Source: Vanilla planifolia (taxonomy: Eukaryota > Streptophyta > Magnoliopsida > Asparagales > Orchidaceae). Taken from it: a stretch of DNA of 64,000 bases. Each line of letters starts with the position of its first letter. Positions within the stretch are counted from its first letter, which is position 1. The notes under the pieces were generated by a model that saw nothing but the letters and a program-made list of their open reading frames with translations, did not search any database and was not told the DNA's origin. The position numbers and the translations under genes were made by a program. The stretch spans positions 5,506,068-5,570,067 of the forward strand of contig CM043865.1 of assembly GCA_023846275.1 (NCBI GenBank), read 5' to 3'. Below are positions 50,955-63,520 of the stretch, piece by piece.

Positions 50955-51801
50955 CGCCTTCCGGTTCGGTTAACCCGAACCGGTTCAAACAGGATCATCC
51001 CTGTTTCTCACCCGACGCTGCTTCCCTCTCTCCTCGCCGCCGCTCGCGTCCGGCGGCTTCTAGCCGCTTCCACGGTAATTTCTCGTTTCCCCGAATCCCT
51101 CTCCGGGAAATACCAAGCTCCTCTCGACTTCTTTCGCACTCCTCGACGACCAGTTTGCCGGAAAAACATTCCGCATCTCGCGGCCGACAACTCCGGCCAC
51201 TCCTTCGGCAACCCAATACGTCTCCGGCCGAAAATAAACATTCGGCCGGCCTCTCTTACTCTCCCCCCACTCAACAGAACCCCAACACAGCAAAATAAAA
51301 CGAACCATCTTACCTTGCCGCAGTTTCTCCGGCGAGCTTCCCAGCTTCCGTTAAATTTCCGGCAACTTTTCGCAATCGCTCAAAATTTTTTTTTTCCAAA
51401 CAGCTTCTGTGCTTAAGAGGATTAACTCACCCGGGCTGATATCCTCGCCCGGGTGGACACGTATGTGTTAATTTTGCCTTGTACCGACACGTTCGTGATT
51501 TTTTTGCAGAACACCCCCTGAACTTTTCCAAATTACAAATCTACCCTGGCCTGGCCGACAATTCCATATTTACAAATTTACCTTCCGCCATCCGATTTTA
51601 AACTAAATCGGAAATCCTAAATTGCAGATATATCCCAGATCTGAAATCCTGAAATTACAAATATATCCAAAACTTTAAAAATTCATAACTAATTATCCAA
51701 AATTCCAAAAATTACAAACTTACCACCGTTGGACTCGTCTCACAGAGCTCTTTCTATAAAAAATATAAAAATACAAATAAGAGAAAACTAGGGCTGTTAC
51801 A

Positions 51802-51806
51802 GTAAA
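51802..51806. repeat. Target site duplication, right copy (GTAAA)
   Basis: Matches the left copy at 49417-49421 exactly. Confidence 0.9.
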
Positions 51807-53049
51807 GGTAACAACTTATTCTCAATGTTTAAAAGACTATTTATAAGTAAAGGATCTCAAGACATCTCCTAAAGCACCTCTAATTGTTCTCTTAATTGCT
51901 ATGTCTAAATTACATTTTCAACCAAACTAATAATTACACGTAGTGTGTGTATTAACTTTGCATGTGCAATAGGGTAACATGGGTTGATACCAAGTGCATC
52001 GCATGTGTAGACAATGTAGTGAGTTGCGATGTAATGCAATGATTGCGCTATACATTCAGTGGGATGTACGCAAGTCGTGCTGTGTAATGAAGTGTAGCAT
52101 GTAACATTGTTTTTTTATTTTTTTTTAAGATTTAAAATGATGCATTCTAAGCACTTATATAACTTTGAAATGCTCATAAATTTGATGCATTTTAAAGAAT
52201 TAAGATGAATCTTCTGAATGATACAGTTAGGTAAAGTTAAGTCTATAATTCATTTTAGGGTTTGTAGAATTTTGCAATCAAACTTTTTCTCTCTTGCTTC
52301 TCAATATCAATTTGATCATAATATTAAGTCATTAATTAAAAGGATAATTAATGAGTTCCACGTACTTCTCATGATTTGCATGAATGTTATCAATTGGATT
52401 TACCTAATCATATTCTATGTAATTTACCATATGATCAAATCCTATATATGATATGTGAGAATGCAAATGTGTGTATATGTGTGTGAAAGCTCTAATAATT
52501 AAAATAAACATAAAATCAATTGACTATCACTAATTCTTTTATATTTTTCTCATATAATTTATGAGATTTGAATGCCAACAAATGTTATTTAATTAGTCTA
52601 GCACTTTTTACCAATTCCATATAATTTGAAATTTTTAGAGTGACTAGAGCAAACTTTACTTGTATGTCTTTTGTCTTAACAAAACATTAAATATCATTAC
52701 CCTTTAATGCTAATAATATATGATGCCTACTCAAATAATGCAGTAAATCTTTGCCCATACTTTGTCAAATCTCCCTAAACAAGCTAGTCAAATCATCTCT
52801 CATTTTCTCTCTTATAAAAATAGTGTTAACATATTTCAAAATCATCTACAAATTTCTTCCAAGATATTTCTTTAAAAATTCTTTTAAAATGAATCCAATG
52901 GTATGATTCTTACAAAAAAAATCATTATCATCATTTAGTACCACTATTGATAAGGGAACTCTCTTATCCTTAAGACAGGCTATACCCAAAATAATTTTAT
53001 TTATTTGTTTTAACCATCCTTCTATTACTAGTGAATATGATCCTCTAAC
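51807..53049. other. AT-rich spacer
   Basis: No gene seen. A stretch at 51960-52090 is enriched in TGCAAT/GTGT/GTAGTG words without a clear repeat unit. Confidence 0.45.
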
Positions 53050-53643
53050 AAAATAAAAAGGATTCATAAGATAGTATTGATCAATCAATTGATTTATCTT
53101 AATATGTTTTTCCTAATCTCCAATAGATAAAGAAAAAGTTGATGTCAATTGTATCAAATACTTTATTATGTTATTCTTATTATAGTTTTTATTTTATTCA
53201 TATTTCTAGATTTAGTTTTATTTGATTCTCTCTTTACTTTGATATTTTCATGTATATATTAAAAAAAGTTAATAAACAATGTATAGTGATATTCAGCTAT
53301 ATCATGTGCATACTGTGAAAGTGTTCTCATTCATAAAGCATTTAGTAAAATAAGAAGGATGCATAATGTGGTACTAATTTATCACTTTATCTATCACAAA
53401 ACTTTCTCTTGATCTCCCATAGAATAGGAGAGGTTGATGCCAAATTTTCCTAAAATATTCCTATTATGAAATTCTTATTCTATCCTTTTTTTATTCACAT
53501 TTAGATTTAGATTTATCTTATTGTTTCTTTGTTAAAATATTTTCATACACGCACACATATTCACAAATTTTAATAAAAATAACTTATAATGATATGCAAC
53601 TATGTCAAGTGCAAGCCATGAATGTGTCCTCATTTATGAAACC
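53050..53643. repeat. Diverged tandem duplication, period 297 bp
   Basis: AAAATAA(A/G)AAGGAT(T/G)CATAA begins at 53050 and 53347. Both copies continue, in order, with an ATC..T..ATTTATC block, TCTCC.ATAGA.AA, TTGATG.CAA.TT, TTAGATTTA(G/T) and ATATTTTCAT, and end in GTG(T/C)(T/C)CTCATT(C/T)AT. Copies are clearly homologous but substituted throughout. Confidence 0.75.
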
Positions 53644-55639
53644 TATCATTCATTGACTTTGGTTTTTGATACCACCTTATAAAGAACTACTCATTCTTCT
53701 TTCCAAATAATATAATAATAACATAAATTTGGGATAAATAAAAATACACTAACATGCTAAAGAATACAAACCATCTATTGAGGTGATAATGATAACAAAA
53801 TTTACTATAAAACTCTTTTCAAAATCATTTACCATAAAAAGATGTCCCATAATGTAAATAGTAGTAATAATTAAAGTGCATGCATATCCACTATATCATA
53901 TAAGTAAAAATATCTTAAATATAGCATCAAAATATACAATTGTATCAAGCTCCTCAAATTATGCCTCTAAAATGTACAAGAGTTAGCTCACATGCTATCT
54001 TGATAATAATCTCTCTATATGTTTGTGACATAACTTATAATGTGAATAAGAAAAAGAGTTTTATAAAACTTAACAGGTGAATTCCTATATACAAATAATA
54101 GCTCAATATAAAATGATAAATAACTATATTATTAAAATTATGGCATCTATAAAAAGCAATATATAAGCATATCTCAAATGGATAAAGGAATATCATATGT
54201 TATCTTATACTATGTGTAAATAACCATATCATGCTTTCCAAATTGCTAACATATTTATTCTTATCATTGTCCTTTGTCTATTCTTCTTTCATCATTTCTC
54301 ATTCTTATCACAATTTTAATATACAAGAGTTCAAATTTTCTAAATGATAATTATCTTATTCCATCTAATTTATATCATATATAGATTTCAACCCTAAAGA
54401 ATACCATAGATAATTAATTTTAACAAAAACTTTATCCCTTAACTTTGAAAATTTCCCAATAAATTAGAACATTAAAAATTATACAAGTTCCTTTTGATTC
54501 TTTATATTGAGTTCTATTCAGTCATATTTTAAATTTTAAGACACTTTACAATTTGGCATGGTTTTTGAAGCATACCTAAAATATTACTATTTTATTTTAT
54601 CATAATAATTTTCAAATATCTACTTTATTATTTCAAATACAAATATTTATAAGTTCAAGCACATAATTTTTTCTTTTACAACTCCTTGCACAAAGTAAAA
54701 TTTTAAGTTGTTATAATTGATGTTAGTGAACATAATGTAATTGAGAAAGCCAAAGTGTTGCAATAAAATAACGTTATAATGATTTTGTAGAACCATGTGG
54801 TAGACTAACACCATGTGTAATCCTCTAAAATTTGCTAATACACTTATTTTTATTATTTATTTATTTGCTCTAATGATGAAAGTGCGAATATTTACTTTAT
54901 TATATTATTAAATTTAATACGTAAAAAAAAGAAATTTTAGTACATCCATGCATAAATAATGATGTTGAATTTATGTGACCTTACGAGTATACCTTATTGC
55001 TAATGGCATTGGAACCTTACTAATAAGGAGAAAGTAGAATATAACAAAATTGAATTCAAAAAACTTAAATGTCATATAACCAAAGTCTTAAAAAACTAAA
55101 AGTTGTTTGCACAAATCTTTGCATATTTTCTTTCTTAGCATAATCATTTAAAAATGATTTTTATTATATTCTTAATTTAGTTAAGTCGTAAATTACATCT
55201 ACCAATTCTATTTATAGTAAAATAATATAACAAATTAGGTTTCTTAGAAAACTTTATTGATGTTTGTTAATGATGAGCTTAGACAATGTCAATAGATAGC
55301 ATTTCATTATCTTAAGATCGTAAAGACCTTCTTTTTGGATTTATGCCTATATTACATGATTTGAAATTTTAGATTTAATTCTTAGAAAATAGATGATCTA
55401 GATTTTGGATCATGTTTATTTATTAAAGTAATGGATGGTTCAATAAAATATCAAATCAAAAAATATTTTTAAAATTATATCTTTGTTTATAAAAAATATT
55501 TTTTCAAAAATGCTTTCACAAAGTTATTTCATAAGAAATTGTTTAAATCTATGAGCACATGAACATTATAGTATAGAATTAAGATATTTGTATAAATTTG
55601 TTGTTATATTCTTCTTGCGATTTAAGCAACAAGTTGGTC
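53644..55639. other. AT-rich spacer
   Basis: No gene or bounded element recognised. Confidence 0.5.
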
Positions 55640-58600
55640 AAACAAACGTACGAAAAATCAGAACCATCTCTCCAAACCCGGTAACCCTAAGAACCTCTCA
55701 AGGCATTTAGGGATTTCAGCTTTCTCAGTAGTCGGGATTCGAGAACGTTTTTACTCTTGATAGATCCGATTTCGAGATTGGAGGCCAAAACCTAGCTGCA
55801 ATTGGAATTGCCTCATGGTAATGGGATGGTACATGAAGAAGTTCAAATGTTTTCATCTTTGTGGAGCAAAATTACCGTTTTCGACGATTATCTGAGAGCT
55901 AATTGAGAATCTATTTTGAATATTCCAGTCGGCTCTTTTTAATTTCCACTCCTTCCTGACGGTGGTGCTACTTGTGATCTGCACTTGTACCTATATCAAG
56001 ATGCAGTTTCCGGCAATACTTGAGCAGAGAACTGGGTAAGTTTTAATTCTTTAGTTGCCACTTCTATACTTCTGCAGTTAAAACTTTTGTCTCCTCAAAT
56101 ATTATTAGTGAATAGCTTACGAAGCTATTTGGTTTTTAGAGACATGGCTATATTATAGAAAATTGATATGAAAAGAGTGCCAATCATACGGGACTTCGAA
56201 ATGTTAGATAGCTTTTAATAGCACAAGTTCAAGGACGAAGATTCAACTTGTTAACTGTTCCAGGAGCTAAAGTTCTGAATTATAGAGTGCAACATTTTCA
56301 TGTTCGGGATTGAGTTCCAAAATCTTCAGAAATCAAAGTTAATTGAGTTAGATTTCCTAGAAAGTTTCATAACAATGCTCTCTTTTTATGTGAAGAAGGG
56401 GAGCATTCTTAGCATATTATTCTAAGAGATCACCAAGCAAACGAGTCAATTATAACAATAAAAAGCAAAATATAGGATGGCATTAAATTTTCGTGGAACA
56501 GCCAATCAAGATCAAGTTCAAGTACCAAATCATCAAAAATGAATCAAACCCCTTTACTAATACTAAAAAGAGAAAGAATGAAAACCTCATTAAAGATAGT
56601 GATTTGATCTCATAGTCAAATTCCTCTTCATTTTTTTCTTGTATCCCTCCAAAATTCTAATAAAGAAGTAAAAAAATGAGATAAAAAATCTCTAAATAGC
56701 ATCCAAATAGAAGTGCTTTAATTTTCACCACCCAAAGACATCATTATTGTTCCAAACTTTTAAATGGGACATTTTTGTAACATCACAGATAAAGGGGCTG
56801 CAGCTATTCTTTTTGTATGTAATAATGAAATTCCTTTTCTTCTAACAAGTATATCTGGGAAGGGTTAATAGGAGTCCATTACAAATGGATTTCTCAAACA
56901 GTGTTTTTGAGAAATCAAATGAAATTTCTATTAAAGTCATTTGGCTTACTTTTTATGCTTTTATTGTAGAAATTAAACTTTCTAAAAATGTGGGCATATG
57001 AAGTGATTCAAATGGAATTTGTGATATATGAAGATATTAATTTAATATATAATAAAACACTAATTTATCCCCTTCTAATGTACAGTAACATTCAAAGACT
57101 TTCTTCATCACCCAAAACATGAAAGGGCACAAGTAATCACAAACTCTTACCATATCAAATTATAGCTTGAGCTTTCAACTATATAGTTTTAGTAAGTATG
57201 TGAGCAGGGTTACGTGCTATGTGGTTCTTAGTTTTTTCACCTTTTTGAGTCTTTCATGATATATTTGGATTCAAGAAAAAATACAAGGCATTCTAACTTT
57301 CACAATAGATAATTTGGTTATTTTGGTAGTCCAAATTCTATTCCTAATAACTTAAATGTCTCAATCAACATTATGTATTCTACTTCTGTTGATTGTAGGC
57401 TATTGAGAAGTCTTTCAATTAGTGCTTAAAAGTTATACCTAACGTCATCGTATTTGGTATAGCCCAAAGTATCAACCTAATGGCTTAAATGCCTCAATAG
57501 GTGTTATGTACTCAGCCTTTGTTGTATATAGAGCCATTGTGGGCTATTGAAAAGCCTTCAAACTAATGAGGTATCCTGCTAGAGTGTATATCTTATTTAT
57601 AATTTCTTGTTGTCCAAATCGCTAGTATATCCTAACTAAGACAAACCAATACCACCTTTTTTTTAATGAGCAATGTTATAAACATTAATTGATGTATATA
57701 TCGATAATACTGATATCATATAAAACGAGGAGTTTATGTGATTGCATACGTTATGTTTCTCATTGCACTCACACAAGTCATACTAACTACACACCTCTCC
57801 TTGTTAATTGAGCAAGGAAGCTTTATTGTTGATGAGTAAAAGTAACTTACTAGGGGAGAAAGGATGCTCTTTACATCATCCCAATTATCTATCTTTGGTA
57901 TAGAGTGTTAAACATTTTATTGTTGAACATGGTAATATGGTTTAGGATGCACATGGAATTATCTTGGTTTGTCTAAGTATAAATATGCCAAGGCCTAATA
58001 ATTGACAATTAAATTTACCTTAAGATCAATTACAATTATTATTGTGTCTGAAACCAAGGGTTCAACATCATTGCTCACTCTGACCTTGGGGAAGATGTGT
58101 AAAATTGGCTTAGTAAATTACTTAGATTGATAATTTTGCCTAAAAAAATATGTCGTGTCAAAATAAGGGTAATGATATTTAATTGCGAAGGTATAAAAGT
58201 TATTTTTGAATACATGTTGTGTTGAAATTTATAGCAAATGTAGTGAGACCAAAATATTGCTATGTAATTTGTCATCATGGTATGTTCCACAAATGTTTTC
58301 AATTTATATGGTAGATTTTGGATGCTTAGGCAGTAAAGTACATACGATAGTAGCTTATGAAAGATAAAAGAAAATTTGGGACTCCATTTTTAAAGCAGTA
58401 TGAAGAGAAATTTAAAAGCTAAGATAGAATTGTTTTTTTTCAAAGAAATATACATGTGAGGGAGAATTTTTAAGGAGATATTTGAATTAATTTTGGGGAC
58501 AGTACGGCTTGTTACTTATATTTTGTATTACTCTGAAAAATGGGTTGAGTTACATAAAAGGATCTTTCTTGCATAGATTTCATTGAAGATTTGATATATG

Positions 58601-59490
58601 TTCTGGGCTGACACCCACATTTGGGACTCCGCCCCCTTCCCAAGAACTCCCAAAACTGTGAAGGGGTTGTACAATACTATACTGGTGCTGGTCATTCATG
58701 TAGCTTATCCAACATATTAGGACTAATGCTTTTTATTGTTATTGGCAATTTTTCACATGATCTTTTATGCCAACTCAACCTACCACTTCACGAATCAGTT
58801 GTCATTGGTAGTTTAACATGCTTATTGGTATATTCATGGAGTAGTTAGTTTTTATGCTTCTTATTAAGTTTTTTGAATGATTAACGTTGGTGATGGTTGC
58901 TCTGTGAATCCTGAAATTTAGTTACTTGAAATCTGGCAGAAATTTTTCCTGTTAAACTTCTTATCTGATGGCAATTCAGTTATGGTGCTTTTATATCTTA
59001 TTTCTAGTTTGCAAAGCTAGCATTGTAGTTCTAATAAATATACAATACATTACTGATTTTTGTTATGTAAATTCAATTTTCTGTGAACTATACACCAACT
59101 GAATGATGAATTTGGACATGTCTTCTGAACCCTTTTGCAGGTTTCGTGGGTTCTTCTGGAAAGCTGCTAGAATAGGTACTGATTTGTGGTTTATACATTG
59201 TGATTGTTTATTAAGATCTCTAGTATTTTTGTTATTATACACATTAGAAATAGAAACCAAGTCGACATACGTTTGGTATTTATTGCATTTGAAATGCACT
59301 TCAAAACTTTTTGGGTAAAGTACCTTTTGATTGCGTTTAGAAGATCCATTATTTGTAAGGAAGTATCATAAGTTTCAAAATGAATGACGTGGTTTCTGTC
59401 CAAACAGCAAAATCTCCCTCGGCGAGGGTTGGAATGGAGAAATTGATCGAAGAGGAATGCTTCTCCTTCCTCCAATTATCGATTTCTTAA
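55640..59490 (+). CDS. Candidate small spliced gene, 50 aa
   Basis: I do not recognise the product. The stretch 55640-56000 is single-copy-like, less AT-rich, and resembles a 5' leader. ATG 56001 starts MQFPAILEQRT and reaches a strong donor (GG|GTAAGT) at 56035. A second exon 59141-59175 after TTTTGCAG encodes GFRGFFWKAARI, with donor G|GTACTG. A third exon from 59408 after AAACAG reads AKSPSARVGMEKLIEEECFS to TAA at 59488-59490. The three pieces keep one frame with GT-AG introns. The 3.1-kb first intron holds a copia fragment on the other strand. A non-coding transcript, or a longer gene with exons I missed, is equally possible. The third-exon region also has a minus-strand frame. Confidence 0.28.
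57230..57635 (-). pseudogene. Broken Ty1/copia RNase H fragment
   Basis: Read on the minus strand, 57632-57607 gives GYTSDLDNK, 57538-57505 gives MALYTTKAEYI, 57392-57372 gives STEVEYI, and about 57310-57255 gives YCES followed by NALYFFLNPNIS. These follow the order of conserved copia RNase H blocks (GY.DAD.AGD..., LST.EAEY, CD.Q.A..L..NP). The pieces lie in different frames with stops, and the EAEY-like block appears twice, suggesting a small internal duplication. It is a dead retroelement relic lying antisense to the candidate gene around it. Confidence 0.75.
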
Positions 59491-62400
59491 ATTTTCCTAA
59501 GCTTCCTATGCAAAATCGACGGAGATTTTGGGTTTGCGGTTATTGGCGACGGAAAGGAAAGGGTTTCGGGATTTTTTTGCTAAATTCCACCTCTCAGGTT
59601 AGATTTATGTTTAATTATAATATTATTTAATTATTATGTCGGTTTATATGTATTTATATTTAAATATTAATTATAATATATTAGTTAATTATATAATAAT
59701 TTTAAATATTATTATCAATTTAAGTATACTCCGATTGACATGAGACAAATGTTATTAAATTTGTCTAAAAAAACTCTATTAAAAAATATTTTATTATTAA
59801 ATTTTGAAATACTTTTTATAAGACACGTATTACGAGATATATGAATATCATTTACATCGACTATTTAACATACATCTCATGCCCACAATATCAAACTAAT
59901 GAAATAATAACATTTAATTAACTGCATGTTACAAAATCAGATAAAGTCAATTATTATTTATATCTTTTACAAACATTTGCAAACATCCTTTTCTAATGCT
60001 AAGGGGATCTTGAAAGTAACATTTACGTTAGAATTCTCTTAATAGTCACTTTAGTTGGGACACTGAAAAGTTGGCTTTGATGGTAAACATTGATGGAGTG
60101 GTATAGAAATAGAAAGTTTTTGGTGGCTTGTGTTAACCGTGCAGAAGGGTGGCTGGTGATAGATGTCGGTGATTGGAATGCACAGGAAATGCCAATCAAG
60201 TGAGGAGGCTTGGGAGGTGCTTTAGCAGAGTTTGTAAAATAGAGTTGCTTGCTATTTGTAGTTAGAGATTTGTATTGGTGAGTGGAGCTCCATAGCTGCA
60301 AGGGAGAGGATGCCTTCTTGGGTTGGCGACTATAACATACCAGTTGTGATATGGACGAAGACACATGACCCATGAAGGGATCTAGGGTGAAGTTTGAATA
60401 GCGATTAGGAGCATCGTGATTGGGAGTGGCAACATGTGAGTGTAACCAATGCAGACCGGTCGTTAGAATGATGATGCTAGCTTCGCACTATGAATCTCAG
60501 CTGGATTTATTTAGCAATGAAGAACAAGATGTGTTGATCGAAAGGAATAAGAGGCAATTGGTGGTAGAAGTGAAGATGAGCAACTAGAAGGCGAGAAACA
60601 GGTTCTTATGAGTGATTGGCATCAGTGATTGCTGGTGATAGTAGAAATAGGAAGGATTGATGATGATTAGGTGATAGCGGTGGTTGGAAAGGGAGGAGAT
60701 AGATCTAAAGGACTTGAGTGATGGTTGGCAGCGCAAAATAAATTGGGATAACAACAAAGTTAGAGAAAGGCCAACCTACATCTTTATTAATAAAAACTTC
60801 TGTGCATGCATATACACCTCAAAAAGCCTTCTGAGTCAAAATGATGGCAAACCATCTTTTTTTTTTATTCATTTCATCACAATGTTTAAATAGAGTACAA
60901 GAAGAAAATCTTAACAGAAATGAAACGATCAAATTATCCCTCACTATAAAAGTCTAATAAAATAATAAAAAATGAAAACAAATAGGTTCAAATAAACAAA
61001 ATAAGAAGCAACCTTGGGTCCGATAAATAACCCCATCATAATTCAATACTGATTTTGTAACTTTTCAAACATTATTTGGAGGCATTTTTTTATGCATTTA
61101 GCTCTTATTTGACTCCAACTTAATTCTGAATCATGTTTAGAAAACTTCTTTTGTAATCATTTGTTTGATGCAACTAGTTCTGATCATATAGGCTTTTGAT
61201 GGTTGGGGGAAAGGAGTTGCAACAACATGGGGTGATTGTGTACTGTCTCAAAAGAGCAAAGGTCAAGGTTTTCTTGTAGCAGTTAGCTCTAGTATGAGGA
61301 AAGGAAGGTTTTGATGGCTGCAGGTTGTGAGGGACTAGAGTATATTTTTCTTTTTGCTGCTGCAAGTTGGCACAACCATGTTCTGGGAGGCAGGTTTTGC
61401 CATTGAAGATGCATAGGGATAAGCATCTATTGTTCCTTTTTCTGATAGTGAGGCTAGATGGAAGATTAGCATTGTTGGATCCTAGGGCACTATTCCTTTT
61501 GCTGTTAGTGATAGTAAGGTTGAGTGGCTGGTTGGTGTAGTCAAAGTCCTAAGGTGTTGTGGCTACTGATGTTCCAAGAGATGTGGCCAAGCAAAAGATG
61601 CTTTTTGACAGACCCAGGGAGCTTGTGTTGGTGCAATTCTTGTTCATGAAAGTGTAAGCACAGCTGATGGAGTAGTGGAGGAAGACAAAATGAATAAGGA
61701 TTTTAGGCAAGAGACAAGACTATATTTCAAAGTTTGTGAGGGACCGATTGGTTGGTCATAGCAAGGGAGTGAGGCAATGGAGGTATCTCTTGAGTTGGTA
61801 GAGCTATCAATGTTTTTGGGTGGAATGGTGCTGATTATGGAAGCTCTCTTATTTCTTCTTAGCCCTGCACATCACATTTTGGACAATTCACTACAGAGAC
61901 ACATGCTTCTATTCTTGCAAGATGGAGGAAAATTGCAAAAGGGGCTGTTTAAGTGATCTTCAATGGAGGAAACTGAAGGTGGGTTAGCAACAAGGGGCCA
62001 AAAAAGGAGAAAGGGGCATTCCTATAGAGAGGAGGGTCGTTGGATTGCTTAACTTGTGAGAACTCAGACCTCTTGGAAGGTGGTGGAACCCTATACCTTC
62101 CTCGTTTAAGTGCAATTTCTTCAAGGTTGATGGTGTGGTGTTGTTAAATGTTGCATGATATTGCAAGAGTTTATGGGCCAATTGTATTGAAAGACTCATT
62201 GCTATTGACTTTCAATGGATTTGTTTAGAAGATGGGAAAATTTTGATAGTTTTAAGGTGGGGTATTTGAGGATTGGTTTTCTTATTTGTTGTTAGTTTTT
62301 CCAAGAGTGAATAGCAAACAAGCTGGCACCAGATGTGTAAACAACCAATTTAGAGTGATGGCCCTTTGATGGTTGCTAGATGGGACGGTTGAGTTTAAAC

Positions 62401-63225
62401 CTTTATTGTTGACAATCATGACTATCCTAGTGTGAATTATACTCTTGAGCCTTCCTCTTTATTATTAAGATCCTTCCAATTTGTCTATTATAAAGTCTTA
62501 GACTATTATCCTTTTCTATATTTATATGGTCACAATATAGGCAAAAGTAGATGCATTTGATAGAGTTTGTGTCTTGGTTGATCTGAGCAAGCCTTTTAAG
62601 GGTGGGAGTTGGGTAAATAATCTATATGGCAAACTTTTTGTGAGGGTTTGAGTATCAATGTTTGATAGTGGTTTGTTTTTCTTATAATTGGGTGGGCAAC
62701 CTTTCTCTTAGTCTAGTACTTTCAAGATGAGTGGATTAGTTTGTAAGATGACTTTAGGACATAAGGAAAACAATTATTAGGCGTGGCATAGTAGGGTATT
62801 CCATTCATGGGCACTATTGGGACTATATTGAGTTGTGCAAAAGATATCATTTCCATAGCAAAAATAATAATGAATTCTAGGTGGTTAGCCTACGATGGCT
62901 ACAATGCATTTAACAAAGGCTATGGTGCAATCTATAAATGCTACTAGGACATGGGGATGGTTGAAGTGCAAGGATATTGGTTTTATGACTAATAACACAA
63001 CTTACTCTTATTGTGGGTGCTAAGTTACAAGAGGGGAACTGATGCAAAATATCTTGATCAACTACCAAATAGACACCGCTATGATCTTCACTTGCAGGAT
63101 CGTGGTATCATTGTATATACACTGTTTTTCATTTTGCATAATTTTGAGATTAGTTTTTAAAATCATGTTCGTTGTTTAGACTTTGATTATGTTTATGTGC
63201 ATCGGGATGCCAATTTTTAGTTAGG
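59491..63225. other. Spacer with G/T-skewed, mildly coding-like sequence
   Basis: No gene assigned. From about 60050 to 62650 the + strand is G-rich with many TGG/GGTG words, and several short frames occur (minus strand 60023-60373, + strand 60684-60893). None has a recognisable motif, splice pattern or consistent frame. It could be heavily decayed transposon sequence. Confidence 0.35.
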
Positions 63226-63520
63226 AGTGATGTGAATTGTATTACTTATTTTGTAAAAGTTATATTTTTTTTAAAAATAATAACTTGATAAATATTATTG
63301 AAGTTTTAATTTAATTTAGAGTGTGTAGTAGTGCAAATGGTATTTACTTATTTTAAAAAAATTATATTTTCTTTAAATGTTTTATCTTAAAAACCATCAT
63401 TGAAGTTTTAATTTTATTTGGAGATTTGATTTATTATTTTTGGTGGGTTAAGGGTTATTCTTATGGGCCTTGAACTACATTAGAAGTGATGCAAATAATA
63501 CTACTTATTTTGCAAAAATC
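63226..63520. repeat. Diverged tandem repeat, about 101-bp unit
   Basis: AGTGATGTGAATTGTATTAC (63226) recurs as AGTAGTGCAAATGGTATTTA near 63327, with matching downstream words TTATATTTT.TTTAAA, ATTATTGAAG / CATCATTGAAG and TTTTAATTT.ATTT.GAG. A partial third copy (AGTGATGCAAATAATACTAC) starts near 63485, with intervening unrelated sequence. Confidence 0.6.

Larger units (their letters stand above)
49422..51801 (-). mobile_element. Solo LTR of an LTR retrotransposon, 2380 bp
   Basis: The segment starts TGTCAGGCACCCC and ends GGGCTGTTACA, giving TG...CA ends with TGT/ACA inverted repeats, and is flanked on both sides by GTAAA. No coding sequence lies within it and no second LTR is in the window. 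It is therefore a solo LTR left by recombination between the two LTRs of a full element. The right end read on the minus strand is TGTAACAGCCC, a common start of plant Ty3/gypsy LTRs, so I infer minus orientation; family placement is an inference. The perfect duplication and sharp ends point to a fairly recent event compared with the other debris here. It contains hairpin repeats (50020-50230) and a GC-rich core (about 50700-51450). Confidence 0.88.

Noticed and set aside
50995..51308. Several overlapping minus-strand frames of 73-88 codons
   Set aside because: They lie in the GC-rich core of the solo LTR, overlap each other in different frames and show no domain; chance frames.
60023..60373. 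116-codon minus-strand frame rich in Ser, Pro and Gln
   Set aside because: It mirrors the G-rich skew of the + strand; no conserved motif or gene structure recognised.
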